Below are positions 56,689-64,000 of a DNA stretch of 64,000 nucleotides, piece after piece. The notes under the pieces are model-generated. The model had not been told where the DNA came from and did not search any database. It saw only the letters and a list, made by a program, of their open reading frames with translations. Location of the stretch: assembly GCA_037042915.1 (NCBI GenBank), contig CM073203.1, positions 186,001-250,000 on the forward strand, given 5' to 3'. Each line of letters begins with the position of its first letter. Position 1 is the first letter of the stretch. This DNA is from Auricularia sp. M13 (Eukaryota > Basidiomycota > Agaricomycetes > Auriculariales > Auriculariaceae). The translations under genes were made by a program, and so were the position numbers.

Positions 56689-57360
56689 ATGTCCTCGTCC
56701 TCCAACTCCAGCTTTACTCCGCCCCGTGCCGCATTTCAAGGGAGCAGCGCAGCCGGAGACGATAGTACACGTACGATTCATCCACCGTTAATAGCGTTGC
56801 CCAGGTGGAAGCAGGTACGGCTCGCTGATGCGGCATACGCCAAATATGGCACTGTAGAGCTCCAGCTGCTGCGAGTGGTGACTACTCTCAGCATTCCCAT
56901 AATACCCCCGTCAGAAATAACGACTCACCTGGGCGAGAGCTCTGGCTCTGAACGACGCCGAGGGCATTCACTCGAGGTTTATCCCGCCCAGTGGCGACTG
57001 GGCAGTCGTAGTGTGCCAGTGGCCTTGAAACGCATGCGCGCGCGCCTCACGGATGGCCTCGAAGACGTTGACGCTATGTCACGAGCGCAGGCGCTCACGT
57101 CGTATGGCACTTCGATGGTCGAGTTGATGTCCGAGACGGAGATAATGGGCTCGCTTGGCCGCCACCATCGCAATATTACCAGGTTGCTCGGCATATCATT
57201 CGACATGGATAGCACATCCACGCCGCCTCTTCTGGTTGTAGAGTTGGCAGACGAGCGGCATCCAGATTTGGACGCATTTTTCAAGAAACGGAAGAGCCTC
57301 CTCAGTCAACTTAGGATTATTCTCAAGTGGCTTCAAGCCTCATCGGAATTATTTTATTGA
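56689..57360 (+). pseudogene. Kinase-like gene, 5' part (N-lobe), interrupted
   Basis: A 223-codon frame from ATG 56689. Residues 1-100 have no known domain. Residues 108-116 (RSVPVALKR) give the beta-3 strand with Lys114, and ELMSETEIMGSLGRHHRNI (145-163) the alpha-C helix with Glu151, followed by the beta-4/5 strand and hinge PPLLVVELADERHPDLDAF. The frame ends at TGA just after LLSQLRIILKW, before the catalytic loop. The missing C-lobe is found about 2.1 kb downstream at 59495, in the same orientation. The intervening DNA looks like inserted repeats, so the gene appears broken unless a very long intron is removed. Confidence 0.6.
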
Positions 57361-57690
57361 GGGTTAGGCCAGGATATACACAAGACGGGTATATACAGTG
57401 GCAAGCGGGAGAGTACAGCAAGATAAAGTAAACCCGGATAAACACGGGGGTGAGATGGAGCCAGACGAGGATATACCGGGATACGCACCAAGTCGCGGCG
57501 ATCGGGGTAAATCGGGGTATGTCACGATAAGATGCATGCAAATATCCCGATAAAGACAATCGCCGATCATTCCCCCACATGCAGATAGAGAACGAAGTAA
57601 ATCGGATTAAACCCCAATGCCGACAGTAAAAACGAGGATTAAAATGAGATTGGGGTAAATACCGGTGTAAATTCCAGAACGGGGTAAATT
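57361..57690. repeat. Degenerate gggata/ggggtaaa minisatellite
   Basis: Variants of cggggtaaat, ccgggata and cccggataaac recur at irregular spacing through about 330 bp (for example 57450, 57508, 57517, 57650, 57680). The pattern is too degenerate for a fixed period by eye. Confidence 0.55.
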
Positions 57691-58289
57691 CCATGATTGT
57701 AAGGCGGTGCACGGAGTCCCGAGAGAAAATGGAACAGAAAAAAAAGGTGATATCGTCAGTAAAAAGCAAAGTGCCGAATGTATTGTCTACGCACGCTGTC
57801 TTTGCAGCACACCAGCACCTGCGGTCGCGCGATTACGCCAGAGCGCACGGCATTAGTGCCGGTGCCCACTGGTCCCGCCACAGCCGACGTCGCATCCGCA
57901 ACCCTCATTGCCTCATCCCTGCCGTCCTCGCCAAGAAGTTATTGACCGCATCTTCCCCGGATGGCGCGATGGCAACAGAGAGCGGAGGCCGCCGCCGCGA
58001 ATGCAGCGACGACGATGGTGGTGGTCACCGCTACGAATGCAGCGACGGCGACGAAGGCTGAATGTTGCGGCGAGCACGTTGCCCAGGCCATGCACGAAAA
58101 GACGACGACGAGCGGCCGCGGCCTTCGAATGACCGTGGGTGGGGAAAGGGGAAGAGAGACGAGAGCGGAGCTTAAAGTCGCGGGATTCTCGACCCGCCAC
58201 CGACAATCGAACGATTGTTCCCTTCAATCAAAACAGTTACCAGGTCAACGGCTGACAGAACAATAGAATACTCATGGCATGTCGTTATT

Positions 58290-58931
58290 GGATGCCTTCC
58301 CGTACGGTATTCCGCTAAATCTACGTGCCCTAAACCGACGGAAGAAGTCCGCAAGCAAGGACATCACGCTTCTTTGATGCAAGTCGACGTGCGTAGATCT
58401 CTGGCCAGAGGACAATCTGCGTAGGGGGTACCCCCCCTCACGCAGATTTTAACGTGCTCCCGCAAACCCAGATTGATGAGAACCGCGCTGATTACGGCCG
58501 TAACACCCAACAAGGTCAGTCAATTGACCCAGTCATTGCCCTAGCTCTAAGTCAGAGAGCACTTATTTGTGCACTTATACGAGGTATGAGAGTGTTGGTA
58601 GAGGTTCGCCGCACGTGGTTATGCATTTCTCATTCCAAGCAACGCAGAAGTCATCCTGGCATGGCTGGAGGACTCATTCTGACGTTCTGTGCTCCTGCGG
58701 CGTCGTTGGGATTGGACAGGATCGGGCTTGAAGGCCCATGCGCCTGCGGGCCGTCGGACATGGCACGGACATAACGGGAAAGCGACAGTTTGAGGCAACC
58801 TTGCCGATCTGCGGTGTCCGTTGATGCAAGTGCGTTGCGGGTTGGCGGACCCTCCGCTATTTCTCGGATGTATCCATTTGATGGAATTTGGAGCACACAG
58901 ATTTAGCGGAATAGCGTACGGGAAGGCATCC
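58290..58931. mobile_element. 642-bp element with long inverted terminal repeats
   Basis: The left end ggatgccttcccgtac (from 58290) and right end gtacgggaaggcatcc (to 58931) are inverted repeats of about 39 bp with few mismatches; the inner parts share attccgctaaatct. The triplet att flanks both ends (58287-58289 and 58932-58934), suggesting a 3-bp target duplication. It has no coding capacity, so it is a MITE-like non-autonomous DNA transposon. It sits inside the larger insertion in the kinase-like gene. Confidence 0.75.
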
Positions 58932-59449
58932 ATTCTTGCGCTGAGCAACAGACGACATACCTCGCGTTCCGAGAAAAGGCGCGCGTCCAAATCCGACGAG
59001 CGGCCGGTGCCCGACGCTGTTCTCAGTCTCATGATGAGCGTATCCTCGACCGACGCCGAGACTCCGCGGACTGCTGCTCAACCGCCGCCCTGAAGCGCAA
59101 GTGACAGCTGTACAGGCTGAACACCGAAATGCACAAGCTGCATGTGCGAAATGCGCCCGCGCAGGCCGCAGGGCCGTCCGTCATGCACGTCGAGCCCACG
59201 GCTGACCACGGAGATCAGGCCAGGCTATTAAGCGCCGGTGGAGACGAGTCCACGAGCTGATGCGGCAGTGCCGGAGCACGATCATCACGGTGCGCACGGG
59301 CTTGACGCGGCGGCCGGCATGAGCGACGCATTGTGGCAATAAGCGCCGGCTGCGCCTCGACCGGAGCTGTCGCCGAAGAGGTTTATCTCAGGGTAAAATG
59401 AAATAAAAAGCCCTCTGGGACTATCCTACATGTGAGTTTGAAACCTCAA

Positions 59450-59493
59450 CAGAATAATTCTGTGAGGCCTGCAGGCCTCACAGAATTATTCTG
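59450..59493. repeat. 44-bp perfect palindrome
   Basis: The half cagaataattctgtgaggc (59450-59469) plus ctg reads identically on the other strand: all 22 bases of each arm match, with no spacer (centre between 59471 and 59472). It ends two bases before the first codon of the resumed kinase frame. It could form a cruciform and is rich in restriction-like 6-bp palindromes (aggcct, ctgcag, gaattatt with its partner). Confidence 0.9.
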
Positions 59494-59494
59494 A

Positions 59495-60406
59495 TTGACT
59501 GAGAGTGTTGAACGGAAGACGGAAGGCAGCGGAGTTCTCTGCCCGTTGACGGCAAGCAGCATCCTCAGCGACGTCGCCGATGGCATCGCAGCGCTTCATG
59601 CGCGCGATTTCGTACACGCCGGCATAAAGCCTAGCAACATATTGCTTTTCCGAGACGATGCCTCTCCGTGCGGGCTTGTTGCTAAAGTTTCGGACTTTGG
59701 ATTCTCGGGCAAGGCAGACTGGACGCTGGGCATCCGAATATTTCACGCTGCTGACAGGCCTCGCGGTGGGACTGTGGCGTGGGACGCTCCGGAGTGCCAC
59801 CAAACAGTACTAGTACAAGGAAACAACCTTCAATCAATACGCCGAATGACCCGCGAGCCACAGGCGCCCTCTGACATGTCTCCGCGCGACGTCTATTCCT
59901 TTGGTCTCCTCTGCAGCTTCGTTGCTCTCGATGGAGAAGGCCCTGCAGACTATATCCCAAGCCTCATTCAGGCTAAACTCGCCGATATCGCTACACCTCG
60001 CATCATCGACAAACTCGAGCAAAGACTCCGAGCCGAGTCAGTAGCGCCGGAAGGAGCATTACTCATACGAGCGGTGCAGGCCCTTGTGTTTCAGTGCTTG
60101 GCATTTGACCCTGCCGCACGGCTCAAGGATCTGAGTCTCGTCCGTTCCCTACTCGCAGCGCCCTCTGTGCAGCCCGAGTTGCTCGCCCTTCCACCACGGC
60201 CGGACAGATTCTTTGAGACCTTCCCCGCTACCTACGACGAGTTCGCCCACAGCGGCCTGGAGGCTGCGTATCTTGCATCACCCCGGCCGTTCCGCCAGCG
60301 CGTCGTGGACAGTTTTGCGCATCGCAAGGCTCATCCGCTCTTCCCTCAACCTGTACCCATGCGCGTCTGGGAGGCCCTGCTCCATGCTCAAGAAAACCCA
60401 GCATAG
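59495..60406 (+). pseudogene. Kinase-like gene, 3' part (C-lobe)
   Basis: A frame of about 300 codons with no ATG at its beginning. ILSDVADGIAALH gives the alpha-E helix, FVHAGIKPSNILLF the catalytic loop and KVSDFGFSG the DFG motif. GGTVAWDAPE is the activation-segment end (APE) and SPRDVYSFGLLCSFVAL the alpha-F helix. A C-terminal extension of about 120 residues follows (RPFRQRVVDSFAHR, PMRVWEALLHAQENPA) to TAG at 60404-60406. The HRD motif is HAG, so the catalytic Asp is Gly, while the K and N of KPSN and the DFG Asp are kept. It is the continuation of the frame ending at 57360 and lacks its own start, so it is scored as disrupted. Confidence 0.6.
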
Positions 60407-62052
60407 ACACGACTATCACCAACTCCCGGCTGGCGCTCTGCAGTACAAACGGCAGGCCGCAGGATACACATGTGTACGTGACGTATAAGCTGGTGTACCT
60501 ACGAGCTCCGAGTTTGACTCCCAGAGACTAATGCTATCGATTTTTACGCTTTATCAGGCTTTACGCGTCCCATACTTTTTATCATGCGAACAAGGAAACA
60601 GCCTTGTCGCCTTCTGGCGTTGCCTTTACCGTGTTTCTTCTGCAGGACAAATGGATTAGACTCAAAGACAGAACGCGCCCAGAAACTTATCCGCTGAGGG
60701 TCTGTTACTCACACACGGAGTGCTTGGCTCTATTCTTGGAGGAGAGGCGGACTGAGCCTCCCCGCGTACGCCCGGTTTGACACTCCCCAGCGGCGCTATT
60801 CGCTGAGAGGCAAGAGGTGGCTCCGCAGTGTTGGTGGCTCGTCGAGGCAAGGAAGACAAAGGTGCGTTGGCCCTCCCCATAACTTGGCCAGTAGTTGAAT
60901 TGTATACTGAAATTGAGACAGCATCGGATCCGGAGGCCGTTTAAGTAGGGAAACACCTCCTAACACTCGTCGCGCGCACGCAACAGCATGGTCTACATGC
61001 ATTCCTTGAGACGTACGTGTGTAACCGGATTTGCGATGTGGGAATGATGCAGCTCGTGCCACAAATCCCATATAAAATTTTCTCGGGGATTGTAACATGA
61101 CCTCGGTACTAAGGGGCAGGTCTTTGCGACTGCCAGCTGCCTGCGCTCTCACCTCGGCTCTCCGCGGCTTCCATGATGCGCACGGTGTGCTGGGGCATGG
61201 CACGCCCCGTATCCCCTAAAATGGATTGTTATGCTAGATGTTGACGCGCAGGTTCGGCGGGGGGGCGCTAGGAGCTCGGGTGGGACCCGGTAGGAATACT
61301 AGTCCGTGCCGCTACTAACGACTCGTAGATCCCGTAGATAACGATAATAGACACCGAGAACGAGTGAGGAGTGAGCTCTGAGGAGGTTGGCCGCCTCTCA
61401 GACTCTAGCGGATCGATTTGAGGCCCTTGAGGACGCCCCGAGCTCAGGACTCAAGAACTCGAGAGAGAAAGGGGGGAAACTAAACTGTCTTGCTCCGGCA
61501 ACAAGAGAGGGAATATATACACATGATGCGAGGCGATGAGGGCGAGATAATCGATCTGAGAACGAGAGAGGGCTCTGGAGTATCTACACATGGCGAAGGA
61601 GAGAAGTGAGTCCGCCCAAACTAAACGAACGGGATACGCGGGAAATGCGCGTGCGAGGCGATCCATATGCACATGTCGAGGTCAGGGACGAGAGGGCAGA
61701 GTGCTAGTGCGAGAGACGAGACCAGGGCGGCCACTGCGAGCTGATAGGAGTCGGCTGATGGAGCCGAACGAGTCCTGACTCCGGCGCCCGCATAATCGAG
61801 CAACGGATAGAGGTTGCATAGACGAGCTCTACGCCGTGTTGGCGGCGCTCGAGGTGGCGAATAGCGCGCGGGATGCGGAGAGCGAGCGCGAGCGCGGTGA
61901 CATGTGGCGGTGCTCCTTCCTTCCCGAAACGGAAGGCGCATATAGCGCCGGTGCTCGCGCCCTGTTCCAGGCGTCGCCATGACCATGGCCCGTCATTTCC
62001 CGGGGCAATTAAATGCTGGCCGTCCCCGGCCAGCGCGGCGCATCCTCCTGTG
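60407..62052. other. Intergenic region, about 1.6 kb
   Basis: No supported gene. The stretch 61440-61600 is purine-rich (gagagagaaaggggggaaac and gagagag runs). Part of it might belong to the long terminal repeat of the Gypsy element whose pol lies at 62896 onward, but no LTR ends could be matched inside the window. Confidence 0.4.
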
Positions 62053-62834
62053 ATGGACCCGAAGTTTGGAACCTGCTCGTTCTGCGGCGCTGTGCACGAA
62101 GAGTACGGCTGCCCGAGAATGTTCGTACGGTTCCGCGCGACCGATTGCGCGATGCTGACGTCGGGCAGGAACGATCGAGAGCACGCTGAGATGCTCTTTG
62201 AGGCGGAGGAGAAAGCACGAGCGTCGGTGAGTAGCGACGAACCGGCAACGGCTTCCTGGCTGACAGCGCGAGTAGCAGGTGTTCCCGACCTGCGTGCAAT
62301 TCGTCCATGGTATCCTTAGCATGCGCACGTTGAAGATCGTGCCCAAGGAACGCTTCAACCACGCCGAGCTGCGCGCGAGCGCGCTGTGGGCCGAGCTTGT
62401 CGTGGCGGCGCATACGCTAAAAATTAAGAAAATCAAAGCAGACATCCCGATGCAGGCCCTCGTTGACTACCGCAACGATGCCCAGACCCTGAAGGTGCAC
62501 GAAGGCACATCCGCCGTCGCCTGCTGACCAGCCGCAGGACATATTCGACCTGTTGCAGTCGTGTCCGATACTCAACGCCGATATCGACCGCTGCGCGGAG
62601 ATTATGGACGCCGCGTACGAGAACGCGGTGGCGAGACTGGACAAGGGGTATTATTATGACGAAAGGATCAACCGGTTGGCGAGCGAGTACGATCTGAATA
62701 AGGAGGAGGTCGATTGGGAGATGTGGAAACGGATTTGGGAGATGGTGGCGAAGAACGGCAACGGAACAGCAGAGTACGGCGAATTGACGCGCGTGGCCGA
62801 GCTCGCTGTCGACAAGCGCTCGTCGTACGAGTAG
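62053..62834 (+). CDS. Three-exon protein with an N-terminal CCHC motif
   Basis: Exons 62053-62226, 62279-62494 and 62538-62834 are all in phase 0 and join to 228 codons. Both introns have gtgagt or gtgcac donors, a ctgac branch point and cag acceptors; the second is only 43 bp. The N-terminus has CSFCGAVHEEYGCPR, a C-x2-C-x3-H-x4-C array one residue shorter than a retroviral zinc knuckle. The middle is RTLKIVPKERFNHAEL and LWAELVVAAHTLKIKKIK; the C-terminus is helical and charged (YYYDERINRLASEYDLNKE). I recognise no family. It ends 61 bp from the Gypsy pol stop on the opposite strand, so it may be a host gene beside the element or an antisense frame carried by it. Confidence 0.55.
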
Positions 62835-62895
62835 GAGAGGGAGCGCGAGAAGAAGCGGCACGGGGGGTGCGCGAGTTGATGTGGAGAAGCGCGAT

Positions 62896-64000
62896 TTAGT
62901 CGTCGCGGCCGTCGGCGGCGCTGTCAGCGCCGTCGACCTCGTGTTCCTCGGTCTGTAACTTGGCAATGATATCGAGCTGCACGCGGCCGTTGGCCAGAAT
63001 GTCGTCAATGTCGAAGACTGCGCGAGAACGAGCGAAGTAGGGGATGACGCGGAACGCGGCGCAGCATAGTATCGAAATCGAGCCGTCTAGCTCAGCGAGC
63101 GTGTAGGAACCGCGGCCGCGGCGCTGGACGACGACCATGGGACCATAATAGCGGTCGTCGATCTTCTTCATGCCGAGGTGCTTCTCGATCTGCGTGTTTC
63201 GCACCAACACGAGCTCGCCGGGCTTGAAATTGAAGTCGCGTATCGAGTGGCCGAACTTCTTGATAAAATCTTCGGCGCTCTTGAAGCGCGCAGCGCGTAC
63301 ACGGTCACGGACGGCCTCGAGGTCCTGCTCGCGACGTTGGAGCTGTCGGGCGCGCAAGACGATCAAGTCCTCTGTCGATAGCGCGGGCTGCAGCGGCGGC
63401 GTAAGGTAGGTCGCCTCCGCGAGATCCAGCGGCATCACGGGCTCGACGCCGTGCACGACGTAGTACGGAGACATGCCGGTCGAGCGGCGGACGGTAATGC
63501 GCTCTGCCCAAAGCGCAAGCGGTAGCACGTCGGCCCAGTGCGACGGGTCGCCGTCGTCGCATAACTTGACAAGCACTTCGCGTAAATCGAAATGTTTATG
63601 CTCGATGATTCCGTTAGCTTGCGAGTTGTAACCCGAGACGCGGATGTGGTGAATGCCCCACTTCGCCGCGAGTTCTTCCACTGCGGCGACGACCGGCGCA
63701 CCGTTGTCAGTGATGACCTCGTAGAGAAACCCGAACCGACACTGTAACTCGAGCAGGAAGCGCGCGAGGACGACGGCGTTTTCCTTCGCAATTGGGATAG
63801 CCTCTGGCCATTGACTGAGAGCGCACCGACCATGCTGAATTGCGTGCTTGCCGCGGGATGGCGGCATCCACATCGTGTCGAGGTGCAGCCTCTGGAATAA
63901 GGACGCGACGCGAGCGACAGTTGGGGGCAGCTTCAACTTGAACGTCTGACGCCGCTGGCACACGTCACAAGAGCCGCAGTACCAGCGGACGTCTTCCGCG
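62896..64000 (-). mobile_element. Ty3/Gypsy retrotransposon pol, integrase end (partial)
   Basis: The minus-strand frame is open from the window edge and ends at TAG 62896-62898. At the edge it has the second half of the H2C2 zinc-binding finger (WYCGSCDVCQRR). The integrase core follows with the catalytic triad in LHLDTMWMP, VITDNGAPV and YNSQANGIIEHKHF, then GMSPYYVVHGVEPVMPLDLA and a C-terminal binding region FKPGELVLVRNTQIEKHLG, KIDDRYYGPMVVVQRRGRGSY. These identify a Metaviridae (Ty3/Gypsy) integrase. The frame has no stop or shift in the part visible, so the element may be recent. Reverse transcriptase, RNase H and LTR lie outside or could not be placed. Confidence 0.9.

Larger units (their letters stand above)
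57361..59494. mobile_element. 2.1-kb insertion splitting the kinase-like gene
   Basis: The kinase N-lobe ends at about 57360 and the C-lobe resumes at 59495. The flanks resemble each other: cctcatcggaattatttt (57337-57354) and cctcacagaattattctg (59476-59493), possibly an altered target duplication. The insertion has three parts: a degenerate minisatellite (57361-57690), a TIR element (58290-58931) and a 44-bp palindrome at its right end. There is no transposase or reverse transcriptase frame. Several events may be stacked. Confidence 0.5.

Noticed and set aside
56566-56781. A 72-residue N-terminal extension of the HeLo/pseudokinase frame
   Set aside because: It is Arg/Cys/Gly-rich, overlaps the start of the divergent kinase gene and is not needed; the ATG at 56565 fits the domain start better.
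57913-58266. Ala/Arg-rich frames on both strands within the insertion
   Set aside because: Composition comes from gcagcgacg repeats; no transposase motif is seen.
61440-61700. Purine-rich stretch considered as polypurine tract or LTR of the Gypsy element
   Set aside because: The strand is opposite to that expected for a minus-strand element, and no matching LTR is in the window.
1-64000. CRISPR arrays, riboswitches, bacterial operons, attachment sites or rRNA genes
   Set aside because: The sequence is eukaryotic with intron-rich genes. No direct-repeat/spacer pattern or conserved RNA gene was seen.

Overview
The window reads as genomic DNA of a filamentous basidiomycete (Agaricomycetes). 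The evidence is many short GT-AG introns of about 43-66 bp with CTRAC-like branch points, and typical fungal families: CFEM membrane proteins, a DUF4267 protein, an Afi1/SPA-domain protein, a secreted GH31 alpha-glucosidase, MIF-like tautomerases, HeLo-type cell-death domains and a Ty3/Gypsy retroelement. There are no bacterial operons, ribosome binding sites or CRISPR arrays. The organism call is inference; the species cannot be named.

Region 1 (1-22.0 kb) is a head-to-tail array of a 10.29-kb unit (206-10497 and 10498-20785, plus the last 205 bp of an earlier unit at the window edge). Each unit ends inside a large amidohydrolase-family gene. Only the last copy (18487-22022) runs on into the authentic C-terminal half. 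The earlier copies are cut and fused to unrelated sequence. The rest of each unit holds an Hsp70 remnant, two possible spliced genes of unknown function and several old internal duplications. The first 9.2 kb of the two units is almost identical, while the last 1.06 kb differs by several percent.

Region 2 (22-36 kb) is more ordinary: a CACTG-ended MITE, the GH31 alpha-glucosidase, a CFEM transmembrane protein, a DUF4267 protein, the Afi1 homologue (with a 610-bp transposon inside one intron) and an extended SDR reductase.

Region 3 (36-50 kb) is an accessory cluster. It holds four MIF-type tautomerase genes, one more tautomerase-like gene that also starts Met-Pro, a small conserved protein with a broken paralogue, and four single-pass membrane proteins. 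Three of these have jelly-roll-like ectodomains and one is CFEM-like. GC-AG introns recur here, at the same site in three of the MIF genes. A small-protein plus MIF block is present twice in inverted orientation.

Region 4 (50-64 kb) holds a multi-pass membrane protein with an in-frame stop, an atypical SDR without the YxxxK motif, and a divergent pair: a HeLo-like/pseudokinase gene (55048-56565) and a kinase-like gene (56689-60406). The kinase-like gene is split by a 2.1-kb insertion that contains a TIR element and ends in a 44-bp perfect palindrome. The window closes with a three-exon CCHC-motif gene tail-to-tail with a Gypsy integrase.
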